A stretch of 35,369 nt of DNA from DATGMS01 sp040905145 (GTDB lineage: Bacteria > Bacteroidota > Bacteroidia > Cytophagales > Cyclobacteriaceae). How positions within the stretch are numbered: position 1 is the first letter of the stretch; the number at the start of each line of letters is the position of its first letter. A program made the translations under genes and the position numbers. The stretch is taken from contig JBBDSC010000122.1 of assembly GCA_040905145.1 (NCBI GenBank), positions 1 through 35,369 of the forward strand, written 5' to 3'. This document shows positions 15,984 through 25,019 of this stretch, one piece after another. The notes beneath the pieces are model-generated. The model had not been told where the DNA came from and did not search any database. It was given only the letters and a program-made list of their open reading frames with translations.

Positions 15984-17588
15984 TTAAATTATACCACAAA
16001 AATCCACATGGATCCCCAGCTCCTGAAAAGCCGCAGCTTTGATCCTACAGGCCTTCTCCGCATGATCAGGATCTGTGGCATACACCACCTGGATGTGGTT
16101 AGCTTGATGTTTGGCCATTAACTGGTCCCGGCTTACCCCATTCAGCACCCCATGCATAATGGGCCATTCCGGGGAAGTGAGGTTCCATCTTCTCTGTGTC
16201 TCTTCCTCCGGCAACAAGACTACTTTTCCCGTTCCAAGGTCACAATGAAGAAGATTATCCTTTACATAGACCCGACTCCATACAATAGATCCGGGTTTAC
16301 TGATCCCTTTTAAAGTGCCTCCACCTAATCGGAAATACATTGGATTTTGTCTTACGCTGGATGCCCCTGCATATCCGTCAATTAAATGAGCAGGGGGCAC
16401 AGCACCGGAAATCAGAAATACCCATACAAAATCATTGATGCCATTGCTTTCATAATGCTCACCCCAACGGATATCATGAAGGGTATTCTCTCCCTCCATG
16501 CCCAATTCCTTCCATAGCTTATAAGTCAGCAGGGAATCCAATCCCGCACATTCATCCACTTCATTAAAATGAGGCAGAGCTTGGCTGGGATAAAGTTCTT
16601 TTCCTGCTTGTGAATAAACCCGAGGCCTTTCTGTATTGTTAAGAAGTCCTTCCACTAAATCACTGGCAGGAACGAGGTCCTTTAAGCCTTGTTGGTACTG
16701 TATCCCTATCGTGTCGCAACCAAACTCGTCAGCCAGCCTCAAGGCGGCTATATACATCTTACATTGTTGAAGGGTCTGTTCTTTGGTAAGTTCGGTTTCT
16801 GGATTTTCCCCCCAAAGAAATTTCATCCCTTTGCTTAGCATCCATTCCAATACCTCTTCCGCTTCATCATCCCTCACCTCCAGCATGGCGGCATATAGGG
16901 TAGATTGGCTCAACCTTTCCTTAAAAATACCTGTTGGATGAAGCAATTCGTCGGGTATGATGGCATTGTACATTCCCATGCAGCCTTCATCGAACACCCC
17001 CATTATCGCCTTGCTGCTACGAAAACCCTTTGCGAAATTTTTTCCCTTGTTTTCCTCTTCCTCAGAAATATCCACGGAGGAATATTTCCGGACATGGCTG
17101 AGATCATGGCTTATGGTTCCTGTACTTAGCCACTCCTCCAATTTATCTACAAAAAAATCATCCTGGAAATCCTTGCTCCAGAGGGAGCTGTATTGTACAC
17201 CTGCCTTGGTCAAAGAACCATTTAGATTTAACATGCCAACCAAACCGGGCCATTGCCCACTCCAATTGGCCACGGTCAAAACCGGCCCTTTATGGGTAGT
17301 CAATCCAGCCAGCACATGATGGCTATATTGCCACACGCTTTCGGCCACTATCAAAGGTTTTTCGGGATCCAGACTCCTGAACACTTCCATGCCCATCTTT
17401 TGCGAATCAATAAACCCATGTCCTTTGTGGCCATCATATTCATGGGCCCGAATAACCTGCCAGCCCTGCTTTACGATGGCACCAACAAGTACACTTTCCA
17501 TTTCCTCCTGGGCTTTCCAACAGTTTTTATTGGCTGATAATCTTAAGTCGCCACTGGCAACGAGGTATACCGTTTTGTTTTGGATCAT
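15984..17588 (-). CDS. L-fucose/L-arabinose isomerase-like protein
   Basis: Cytoplasmic protein of 534 aa in the fucose isomerase-like superfamily, which interconverts aldoses and ketoses such as L-fucose and L-fuculose with a divalent metal. I start it at ATG 17588 (MIQNKTVYLVASGDLRLSAN), where the first beta-strand begins; the frame upstream to 17648 is not protein-like. Family features are the early 'KPLIVAESVWQYSHHVLAGL', 'PVLTVANWSGQWPGLVGMLN' and the later 'EVDECAGLDSLLTYKLWKEL' region. Metal ligands cannot be fixed by eye. It is closer in style to the uncharacterised fucose-isomerase-like proteins of Bacteroidota and Planctomycetes than to classical FucI. No fuculokinase or FucA is present, so the pathway partner is unknown. 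Confidence 0.75.
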   Translation of the reverse strand: MIQNKTVYLVASGDLRLSANKNCWKAQEEMESVLVGAIVKQGWQVIRAHEYDGHKGHGFIDSQKMGMEVFRSLDPEKPLIVAESVWQYSHHVLAGLTTHKGPVLTVANWSGQWPGLVGMLNLNGSLTKAGVQYSSLWSKDFQDDFFVDKLEEWLSTGTISHDLSHVRKYSSVDISEEEENKGKNFAKGFRSSKAIMGVFDEGCMGMYNAIIPDELLHPTGIFKERLSQSTLYAAMLEVRDDEAEEVLEWMLSKGMKFLWGENPETELTKEQTLQQCKMYIAALRLADEFGCDTIGIQYQQGLKDLVPASDLVEGLLNNTERPRVYSQAGKELYPSQALPHFNEVDECAGLDSLLTYKLWKELGMEGENTLHDIRWGEHYESNGINDFVWVFLISGAVPPAHLIDGYAGASSVRQNPMYFRLGGGTLKGISKPGSIVWSRVYVKDNLLHCDLGTGKVVLLPEEETQRRWNLTSPEWPIMHGVLNGVSRDQLMAKHQANHIQVVYATDPDHAEKACRIKAAAFQELGIHVDFCGII

Positions 17589-17765
17589 TTTATTGAATTT
17601 AACCACTGATAAAAAGACATCCCACCAAGATGAAATATATAGTGACACTTTTCCTGTTGCTTTTTAGCAAAATTCTATACTATTTTATCATCCTGTAATA
17701 TATCTTAAAGCATTAAAAATAACAATTTCTTGCTCAATCTTATCCTATTAATTCCAATTACACCT

Positions 17766-17791
17766 TTTGAGTATAAGAAGAAGATTTGAGG
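17766..17791. repeat. 26-bp repeat, copy 1 (TTTGAGTATAAG type)
   Basis: TTTGAGTATAAGAAGAAGAT plus TTGAGG is nearly identical to 30042-30068 (TTTGAGTATAAGAAAAAGAA plus TTTGAGG). The two copies are 12 kb apart, both directly oriented, one in the isomerase/reductase gap and one in the 3' end of a sulfatase pseudogene. Confidence 0.5.
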
Positions 17792-17844
17792 GTTATAGTT
17801 AAGGGGATGGGAAGGTTGTGTATTGATATGGATTTTTAGCTTTA

Positions 17845-18852
17845 TCAAAAAACCCTACTCTCCGTTTGCCATAGATCGGCATTGGGTCCAAGTCTTTCTT
17901 TTAAGACATCGGTGATGTCATTCAATCTCTGGATCATATCAGAGGTGAGCTGCACCTGAAGGGCCTCCATGTTCTTTTTTACTTGAAAAGCATTTCTCCC
18001 TCCCACTATCACTCCACCTACTCCTTGTTGGGCCAATAGCCATGCTAAGCTTAAACTGCCCATGGGGATATTGACCTCTTCGGCAAATGCCTTGATAGCC
18101 GAAATAGCCTGAAAAGCTTCTGCTTCGCAGCCCTCCTCCCGATGCCTGGCCTGAGACCTTTCCTTGGTGAAATGGCGGGTCCTGGCGCGTTCATCCGGCA
18201 CTTCCTGTTCGGTAGTAAATTTACCTGTCAACAGTCCCTGCATGAGTGGAGAGTAACATAATACAGGTACATTATCGGCTACGCATTGGGGCAAAATGCT
18301 GTATTCTATAGCTCGGAAAAGCAGGTTGTAGGCCATCTGATTGCTACTGATGTTAAACCCGGAGGTCTTGCAGATGTCAAGGCTTTGGCTGCCGAAATTA
18401 GAAACTCCATATGCCCGGATCTTTCCCTCTTCCCTAAGCCGCTGCAGAGCTCCAAGGGTATCTTCCAACGGAATTTCCGGGTTGGGCCAATGCAGTTGGT
18501 AAAGGTCAATATAATCAGATTGAAGGTTTTTTAGGCTCCTTTCGCAGGCTTTGATGACATTTGCAGGGGCAAAATCTGCCGGTCCCACTTTGGAGGCGAT
18601 TATCATGTCCTTTCTTTTGCCGGAGAGGGCTTTGGCCAAAAGATTTTCTGAATGCCCGTTACCATAAGCTTCCGCTGTATCAAAACAGTTGATGCCTTGG
18701 TCATAAGCCTCTCGGATGGCTTGCAGAGAGTCGCGCTCATCCTGAGGCCCCCAATTGAATCCGCCCACTATGGCCCAGCAACCGAATATCAATCTGGATA
18801 TTTCAAATTCCGCATAGGGAAGGGTGGTCTTTTCTGAGGGTTTCATGGGCAT
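17845..18852 (-). CDS. Aldo/keto reductase
   Basis: Cytoplasmic NAD(P)H-dependent oxidoreductase, 335 aa, (alpha/beta)8 barrel. The catalytic tetrad is visible: Asp and Tyr in CFDTAEAYGNG, Lys in IIASKVGP, His in LYQLHWPNP. 'IRAYGVSNFG', 'YSPLMQGLLTGKF' and the cofactor-binding 'VIVGGRNAFQVKKN' are also present. It lies between the isomerase-like gene and a sulfatase on the same strand. It could reduce a sugar or lactaldehyde released by the aldolase, or oxidise L-fucose as some AKRs do. A general stress role is equally possible. Confidence 0.92.
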   Translation of the reverse strand: MPMKPSEKTTLPYAEFEISRLIFGCWAIVGGFNWGPQDERDSLQAIREAYDQGINCFDTAEAYGNGHSENLLAKALSGKRKDMIIASKVGPADFAPANVIKACERSLKNLQSDYIDLYQLHWPNPEIPLEDTLGALQRLREEGKIRAYGVSNFGSQSLDICKTSGFNISSNQMAYNLLFRAIEYSILPQCVADNVPVLCYSPLMQGLLTGKFTTEQEVPDERARTRHFTKERSQARHREEGCEAEAFQAISAIKAFAEEVNIPMGSLSLAWLLAQQGVGGVIVGGRNAFQVKKNMEALQVQLTSDMIQRLNDITDVLKERLGPNADLWQTESRVF

Positions 18853-18954
18853 GGGGTATATATAAAAAAGGAGATAAACAGATATTTTGGGAAATTAAGT
18901 TACATAAAGAAATAAATAAAGAAAAGGGGTCATTTTATAATAGATTTTGTTTGG

Positions 18955-20793
18955 TCAATTTTTTTCCACTATTACATAATATGCTGCAAAACTCTCCTCC
19001 TTATCATCAGTAAACCAGGCTCTTAGTTTATGCTTCCCCACTTCAATGGGCATCTCAAAGACAATGCCTTCACCGACAGAAGAGGACACAGTTTGATTTT
19101 GCTCTATTTCATCGAGAGTAATAGCTGCTTGTCTTATTTTCAAATCCGCCCCTGCAACAACTTTGCCTACTGTAGTCCCCGGCAGGGAGGGTTTGGCACG
19201 AATTGATGCCAACATGCCTGCATGAACTTCCGGGGGCCAGCGCATCAGGGTAAATTTATAAATACCCTGTTCAAGTACGTTAACTTCAAACCACCCATTG
19301 CTTTTCATACCTTCCCTTACCTGTTTTTGATTCCATGGAACCAAATTTTTGTCATCATCCATATGCATATCATGTGTTCTCAATAAGGTAACTGGCTCCT
19401 GCGGAGGACAAAGCTGAATGGCCGGCACATTTTCAAATGTAGGGGATATATCCTTCCACCAGTTCTCATAACTTTCCTGTAATTGCTTGACCATTTTTGG
19501 GTTTTCCGGAGCAATATTATTTTGTTGGCCTGGGTCTAAAGAGATATCGTATAATTCTTCCCCATTGATAAGCCTCCATGATCCGTGCATTACAGAGGAT
19601 TGCCTCCACTTTACCGGTTGCTCCAATCGTTGGGAATCGGTTATCAGTGTACGAAGTGGTAAATGATCGGTTTGACCCAGAAGAATAGATTTCAAACTGC
19701 TACCATCAAAAACCACTTCATAAGGCATTTCTAGATCCAGCATATCAATAAATGTCGGTAAAATATCAATATGGGCAGTTAAATCGTTGATGTCCTTTCC
19801 AGCAGCAATATTACCTTTAGGCCATCGGATAAAGAAAGGCACCCTATGCCCACCTTCATACATGCTGCCTTTCTTGCCTCTCATACCTGCATTGAAACCC
19901 TTATCCACTTCACTTCCTCTATTTTTAAAATTCACGCCTGCACTGGTACCATTATCTGCCATAAACACCAATATGGTATTTTCCTCTAAACCGTTTCTTT
20001 TTAGGTAGTTCATTAGTTTACCCAAGTTTTCGTCAATATTGGAGATCATCCCATTAAAAGCAGGCACAGGAATAGAATCGTTGTTATTATATGGCTCAAC
20101 ATATTCGTTGCTAATAGAATAAGGACTATGGGGCGCATTTGTAGATAGGTAGCAAAAGAATGGTTCATCCTCCTGATGGTTTTCATCGATGAATTTGATG
20201 GCATTATCGAACCACACATCTGTACAGTAACCGGTAAATTTTTCAGGTTCTCCATTATGGAAATAGGTATCATCAAAATAATTATTATCCCAGTAATCAG
20301 GTCCCTGTCCTATTCCTCCCCCTCCATGAACAAGCACTTCTTGAAAACCACGATCCTGTGGGCGAAAAGGATAATTATCCCCTAAATGCCATTTACCAAA
20401 GATCCCAGTCGCATAGCCGTTAGCAGCAAATACATCTGCCATGGTAACCTCCCCTTCTTTCAGTAATGACCTTCCACCTATGGTATGCCAGACCCCCGTA
20501 CGATTGCTGTAATGTCCAGTCATCAAGGCAGCCCGAGTAGGTGAACATGTCGGACTGACATGAAAATCCGCAAGTCTGGTACTTTCTTGAAATAATTGAT
20601 CCATATTAGGCGTCTTTATCAAGGAATTTCCGTGGCAGGACAAATCTCCATAACCTTGGTCATCAGTAATTATCAGGATTACATTTGGTTTTTTTTCTGT
20701 AGGCTTATTGTTTTTTGTTTGGCCCAATACATTACTTGCAAAAAAAATATAACTCAATAAATACGTACCTAAAATTATTTTATATAACTTCAT
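18955..20793 (-). CDS. S1-type sulfatase with C-terminal beta-sandwich extension
   Basis: Secreted formylglycine sulfatase of 612 aa that would remove sulfate esters from a glycan. The signal peptide ends near NVLGQ. The metal-binding 'VILIITDDQGYGDLSCHGN' is followed by the activation motif CSPTR (Cys ~83) in 'FHVSPTCSPTRAALMTGHYS'. 'GKWHLGDNYPFRPQDRGFQE' and 'VFMADNGTS' complete the alkaline-phosphatase-like core. Residues after ~470 add a domain not found in short sulfatases ('NGWFEVNVLEQGIYKFTLMR', 'GKHKLRAWFTD'). The Cys must be converted by a maturase; none is encoded in the window. It lies upstream of the reductase on the same strand, 102 bp away. The sulfated substrate is unknown. Confidence 0.94.
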   Translation of the reverse strand: MKLYKIILGTYLLSYIFFASNVLGQTKNNKPTEKKPNVILIITDDQGYGDLSCHGNSLIKTPNMDQLFQESTRLADFHVSPTCSPTRAALMTGHYSNRTGVWHTIGGRSLLKEGEVTMADVFAANGYATGIFGKWHLGDNYPFRPQDRGFQEVLVHGGGGIGQGPDYWDNNYFDDTYFHNGEPEKFTGYCTDVWFDNAIKFIDENHQEDEPFFCYLSTNAPHSPYSISNEYVEPYNNNDSIPVPAFNGMISNIDENLGKLMNYLKRNGLEENTILVFMADNGTSAGVNFKNRGSEVDKGFNAGMRGKKGSMYEGGHRVPFFIRWPKGNIAAGKDINDLTAHIDILPTFIDMLDLEMPYEVVFDGSSLKSILLGQTDHLPLRTLITDSQRLEQPVKWRQSSVMHGSWRLINGEELYDISLDPGQQNNIAPENPKMVKQLQESYENWWKDISPTFENVPAIQLCPPQEPVTLLRTHDMHMDDDKNLVPWNQKQVREGMKSNGWFEVNVLEQGIYKFTLMRWPPEVHAGMLASIRAKPSLPGTTVGKVVAGADLKIRQAAITLDEIEQNQTVSSSVGEGIVFEMPIEVGKHKLRAWFTDDKEESFAAYYVIVEKN

Positions 20794-21137
20794 TTTCTTC
20801 CATTTTAAACCTTTTTGATGTCTCTGATTAACCCTTCAATAGGGAGTAATTCCCGTTCCTGCCTATTATATGACTGAATATGATACAATATACACAAAAG
20901 TCCAGTCCTTGTTCTTCTGACAACATTTTAGTGAGTGTTTAAAAATATTCCTATTCTTTTCATATATACATATGAAAAATAGTTCTGTTTTAAAAAATCA
21001 AAGTAGCTTGGATGATCATAAAAGGCTGGCTATATTGTTTTGAGATTAATTTGGCAAGATCAGTCTAATACTTCTTAAGCACATTTTCACCATCAAAAAT
21101 TGACATTCCAATAAAAAAGCAATTCCTCAATTAACCC
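20794..21137. promoter_or_regulatory. Divergent promoter region with 9-bp palindromic stem
   Basis: A 344-bp AT-rich spacer between the head-to-head sulfatase and Gfo/Idh/MocA genes. It holds a perfect inverted repeat TTTTCATAT-ATAC-ATATGAAAA (20957-20978), a plausible operator or hairpin. TTAATTTG at about 21046-21053 is one mismatch from the Bacteroidota -7 box for the plus-strand gene. No ORF or remnant was recognised. Confidence 0.45.
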
Positions 21138-22637
21138 ATGGAAAAATCCCAATACAGCCCCACTGGCAGAAGAACCTTTATCAAACAATCAGCAATAAGT
21201 GCTGCAGGTTTTTATATCGTACCCAGCCATGTGATCAGCGGCCTGGGGCATACTCCCCCAAGCGATAAATTGAACATTGCAGGTGTAGGTGTGGGCGGCA
21301 AAGGCCGGCCAAACCTCAATGCCATGAAAAACGAAAATATTGTTGCCCTCTGTGATGTGGATTGGGAGTTTTCCAAAGGCTGTTTTGAGGATTTTCCAAG
21401 AGCAAAAAAATATTGGGATTGGCGGGTGATGATGGATGAAATGGGAAATGACATCGATGCGGTGATGGTGGCTACTGCCGACCATACCCATGCGGCCATT
21501 GCAGCAAATGCCATTACACAGGAAAAACATGTGTATTGTCAAAAACCGCTGACCCACTCCATCTATGAATCGAGGCTTTTGACAAAACTGGCACAAAAAT
21601 ATCCCGTAGCCACCCAGATGGGCAATCAGGGAAATTCCGGTATCGATGTACGGGAGGTGTGTGAATGGATATGGAACGGGGAAATCGGGGAAATAAAAGA
21701 GGTCCATTCCTGGACCAACCGCCCTATTTGGCCACAGGCCCTGGAACGGCCAGCCGAAAGTATGAAAATACCTGGCAGCTTCAACTGGGATTTATTCATA
21801 GGTCCAGCAGCCATGCGACCCTACCATGGGATTTATACTCCCTGGAACTGGCGGGGCTGGTGGGATTTTGGTACAGGTGCATTTGGGGATATGGCATGCC
21901 ATGTACTCGATCCGGTTTATGCTGCTCTAAAATTGGGTTACCCGACCAGGATTGAAGGAAACTCATCCCCTTTCAATACGGAAAGCGCCCCGCAGGCAGA
22001 ACAGGTAAAGTTTCATTTTCCAGAACGAAAAGCTTTGCCCAAGTTGGGCCTTCCCGCAGTGGATGTATATTGGTATGATGGCGGGTTATTGCCTTACCGA
22101 CCGGATATACTTCCTGAGGGAGTGGATTTGATGGCCGACGGACTGGGGGGCTGTATCTTCGTGGGCAGTAAAGACACCCTTTATTGTGGCTCCGGTGGTG
22201 TAGGTAGACGGTTATTGTCTGGTAGAGTGCCGGAAGTTAAGCCGGAGTTGAGACGGATTCCCGAAGCCAAGGGATATAAGGATGGCCCTCACGAACAGGA
22301 TTGGATCAGGGCCTGCAAAGAATCTCCTGCCAGCAGGGTGGAATGCAGTTCCAACTTTGCCTATGCCGGACCTTTTAATGAGATGGTGTTATTGGGTGTG
22401 CTGGCGGTAAGACTGCAAAGCCTGCACAAGACACTTGAATGGGATGGTAAGAACATGCGGTTTACCAATATCAGTCCAAATGACACCCTTAAGGTGATTC
22501 AAAGTGACCGCTTTAATTTAAAGGATGGACGACCGTCATTTGACACTAAACATAATGAGCTAAATGCCTTGACAGCTGCCGGTGAATACATCAGGCACAG
22601 TTACCGGGAAGGATGGGGATTGCCACCTATGCCATAA
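21138..22637 (+). CDS. Tat-exported Gfo/Idh/MocA family oxidoreductase
   Basis: A 499-aa NAD(P)-dependent sugar oxidoreductase family protein. The N-terminus has a twin-arginine signal (GRRTFIKQSAISAAGF), so it would be folded in the cytoplasm with bound cofactor and exported. The Rossmann fold follows: 'LNIAGVGVGGKGRPNLNAM', 'IVALCDVDW', 'AVMVATADHTHAAIA', and the 'EKHVYCQKPLTHS' segment in which the usual EKP is QKP. The C-terminal half has the 'GAFGDMACHVLDPVYAALKL' helix with the conserved Asp/His. GH109 alpha-N-acetylgalactosaminidases share this fold and Tat signal, so a hydrolase role is possible. It is the only plus-strand enzyme gene in the region and ends 1 bp short of its convergent neighbour. 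Confidence 0.88.
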   Translation: MEKSQYSPTGRRTFIKQSAISAAGFYIVPSHVISGLGHTPPSDKLNIAGVGVGGKGRPNLNAMKNENIVALCDVDWEFSKGCFEDFPRAKKYWDWRVMMDEMGNDIDAVMVATADHTHAAIAANAITQEKHVYCQKPLTHSIYESRLLTKLAQKYPVATQMGNQGNSGIDVREVCEWIWNGEIGEIKEVHSWTNRPIWPQALERPAESMKIPGSFNWDLFIGPAAMRPYHGIYTPWNWRGWWDFGTGAFGDMACHVLDPVYAALKLGYPTRIEGNSSPFNTESAPQAEQVKFHFPERKALPKLGLPAVDVYWYDGGLLPYRPDILPEGVDLMADGLGGCIFVGSKDTLYCGSGGVGRRLLSGRVPEVKPELRRIPEAKGYKDGPHEQDWIRACKESPASRVECSSNFAYAGPFNEMVLLGVLAVRLQSLHKTLEWDGKNMRFTNISPNDTLKVIQSDRFNLKDGRPSFDTKHNELNALTAAGEYIRHSYREGWGLPPMP

Positions 22638-22638
22638 A

Positions 22639-24816
22639 TTACTTTTCCCGGTCATCAGCGCTCAGAATTATTCTGTCATATACTTTTCTTGCATAGTCGT
22701 AAGCCTCTTGAGCTGCATCCAACTCATTTCCCCTGATCCTTCCGTGTTTCATTTTCCAGCATTGATCCACAGCCTCACGGCACCATATAGCACTTTTTTT
22801 ATCTCTGATCGGTTTCCCATCAACAATAACAAAAATGGGATTAGTGTGCGCACTGGCATAAACCCGGATAGCTAACCAGCTTGACTTTTCAATTTTGTAA
22901 TTGAATTTAAGATTTTGCCAATTCCCATCAGCCGTAATTTCTTTTTCTTCGACTGGATATCCATTTACAATTAATTCAACAGGTATTTTTCTAGAGGAAT
23001 CTATTCTTGCCCGTTCAATATTCCAGTAAGGCTGTTGGTTAGGTGCACGGGAAGCAATAAACTTTCCTTTTTCATCCTGAATTTCAGACAAGAAGGCTGC
23101 TGCCTTTACTGAAATATCCAACTCAGTATAAAAATCAACAACATCATGCGTAACGGTAACAACATACTCGTTGGCTCCGATACCATCCATCCTCGGTGTA
23201 ATATAATTGGGGAGTTCAGTACTATAACCCTCCTGCGTATACGGGGTATGCTCACTATTCATTGGAGCAAGACCCCAACCTGCATGGGCATATCCTGTTA
23301 CTCCTCCTTGTTCTTTGGCCCATTGCAATACAGGCAGTGTCCAACTTGGCCATTCTTCGATTTTAGTGGTATTTGGAAAATCATCTTCCTTCAGATTTAA
23401 TAAAGCAAGATGTCCTGCATGGGAAGAGGGAAAACCCGATACCTCAATATCATATCGCAGTATATTGTGTTGATCTGATAAAGGATGATCTTTCCCGGTA
23501 AAATATTGCTTTTGGTGATACCAACTTGGTCCCCAAGTCAGATTGCTGCCAAGATTCAGATCTTCGCCCTGAATTTGCCTCCACATATGCTCCGGAAGCA
23601 CCCCCTCCTCCGGGCTTTCATAATGAGAACATCCTGAGGCGTGAATATGATGGTCGGCACTGTACCATCCAAGTGCTGCCATATGTATCCATCGTTTAGG
23701 CCGGAAACTGACCACAATGGAATCCGAATTTTCGGGAACAATAATTTCCTGTTGTTGCACCTGATATTCTGGACCTCTGCCAAAAATCACATGAAAATTT
23801 CCGGGAGGTAAGGTTATATATTCCCCATCACCCCGGTAGATCTGAGGCTGAAAGAAAAAATCCGGAAACTTATCTCTCCCAGCTAACCTTTTGGACGGCA
23901 GTGGATATATCCCTCTTAATTTTTTTACTGAGGCCACAGTATCAACAGATTTACCTGTTTCAGGTTCTTCCCAATCAAGCCATGGATAACGCCAGGGATG
24001 GGTAATTCTTTCCTTGCTATGACCAAACCTTTCTATGCCATCGGTAATAATAAAAGAAGCCATCGTTGGGGAGTTGTCTTCGTCCCTAACGTTAAAAATT
24101 ACTTTTACTGCTGGTTTGATGGCAAAAAGTATGTCAATGGTATTCCTGAATCCGATATCTTGGGTGCCCTGCCCTACATTGAAACCTATTTGTACCTCTC
24201 TTTTTCCTTTTTCCCGTGTATAAAGTTGTATCACGGCATATTCTAATCCCAATCCTGAAAGGTTTGGTTTTAACGGCCGTTCCTGATACATAGAAAGCTG
24301 CAAAAATCGATTATCAAGTTGCCCTGGAGTCAGTTTATTTTCTTCTTTCATTCGTGGAGAACTGGTTGAGCGGTGCAACACAGGTTGTGAATGAGGACTT
24401 TCAGCTACCAAGGCAGCAGTGATATGGGCTTGGTTTTGAACTTTGACCAAAAAAGTGGTCCATCCGTCCTGTACCAGAATTGGCTGTGCCAACCCTGGCG
24501 TCACGCTCACCCTTGATTCTGGATTAATATCTACTACCGCCAGACAATAGGGATCCAGTATCTCCTGCACCTTTTCTACTGTTTTCCGATCATACGGCAG
24601 ATGTTTAAGGGCTTGTAGCTGGTTGATAGCTTCTGATGGCAAAGCGCTTCCTATTGCAGATAACGCTTCACCAACCCTCAAGGCTTGTGCAAGAAAAGGC
24701 TGTGCTTCTACATTCGCTGCAAATTCAGGTTGTTTCAGAGCCGTTTCATGATGGTGTTGCCCCTGGATATTCAAGGAAAATAACAAGAAGATACAAAGAC
24801 AGCAAAAATTTTTCAT
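22639..24816 (-). CDS. Secreted CehA/McbA-type (PHP-like) metallohydrolase
   Basis: Large secreted protein, 725 aa from ATG 24816, where a signal peptide starts (MKNFCCLCIFLLFSLNIQGQ); an earlier in-frame ATG at 24876 is less likely. The N-terminal ~360 residues look all-beta with no known domain. The metal site begins near residue 388 with WYSADHHIHASGCSH (HxH of PHP/amidohydrolase-like enzymes). It continues with 'LTWGPSWYHQ', 'GGVTGYAHAGWG' and 'YVVTVTHDVVDFYTELD'. CehA/McbA relatives hydrolyse esters or carbamates, but family members in sugar loci are mostly uncharacterised. It follows PUL B susD on the same strand with a hairpin terminator between them, so cotranscription is uncertain. 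It may act on a glycan ester or other decoration. Confidence 0.75.
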   Translation of the reverse strand: MKNFCCLCIFLLFSLNIQGQHHHETALKQPEFAANVEAQPFLAQALRVGEALSAIGSALPSEAINQLQALKHLPYDRKTVEKVQEILDPYCLAVVDINPESRVSVTPGLAQPILVQDGWTTFLVKVQNQAHITAALVAESPHSQPVLHRSTSSPRMKEENKLTPGQLDNRFLQLSMYQERPLKPNLSGLGLEYAVIQLYTREKGKREVQIGFNVGQGTQDIGFRNTIDILFAIKPAVKVIFNVRDEDNSPTMASFIITDGIERFGHSKERITHPWRYPWLDWEEPETGKSVDTVASVKKLRGIYPLPSKRLAGRDKFPDFFFQPQIYRGDGEYITLPPGNFHVIFGRGPEYQVQQQEIIVPENSDSIVVSFRPKRWIHMAALGWYSADHHIHASGCSHYESPEEGVLPEHMWRQIQGEDLNLGSNLTWGPSWYHQKQYFTGKDHPLSDQHNILRYDIEVSGFPSSHAGHLALLNLKEDDFPNTTKIEEWPSWTLPVLQWAKEQGGVTGYAHAGWGLAPMNSEHTPYTQEGYSTELPNYITPRMDGIGANEYVVTVTHDVVDFYTELDISVKAAAFLSEIQDEKGKFIASRAPNQQPYWNIERARIDSSRKIPVELIVNGYPVEEKEITADGNWQNLKFNYKIEKSSWLAIRVYASAHTNPIFVIVDGKPIRDKKSAIWCREAVDQCWKMKHGRIRGNELDAAQEAYDYARKVYDRIILSADDREK

Positions 24817-24894
24817 AGCAAAAAGATTAAAGATTATGTTTGAATAAACCTTATTAACTGTTAGCATTGATGCCATGAAAAGTCTGACTTCAAT

Positions 24895-24960
24895 TTATTC
24901 TGCCCTTGGTGTCCTAGCATCTCTGCATTTCTGCGGTCGAATCCTAACATCGAACCGCTC
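24895..24960. repeat. Repeat-like intergenic sequence
   Basis: The minus strand reads AAATGCAGAGATGCTAGGAC, in the style of the 'GCAGAGACGCTAAG' interspersed repeats common in Bacteroidota intergenic DNA. It lies between the metallohydrolase start and PUL B susD. No ORF is seen. Assignment to a repeat family is from memory of the pattern. Confidence 0.4.
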
Positions 24961-24973
24961 GGGAAAGAAGGGG

Positions 24974-25001
24974 AATACCCCGCTGCGAGCAACGGGGTAT
25001 T
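24974..25001 (-). terminator. Hairpin terminator downstream of PUL B susD
   Basis: AATACCCCG and CGGGGTATT form a perfect 9-bp GC-containing stem around a 10-base loop (CTGCGAGCAA), beginning 19 bp after the susD stop codon. No long T-run follows on the minus strand. Position and stem strength support termination or 3'-end protection of the susCD transcript. Confidence 0.65.
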
Positions 25002-25019
25002 TCATTTGAAAATTGATGA

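Noticed and set aside
21189..21707. 172-codon minus-strand frame inside the Gfo/Idh/MocA gene
   Set aside because: Antisense to a conserved Rossmann fold; His/Cys-rich composition is a by-product of the coding strand.
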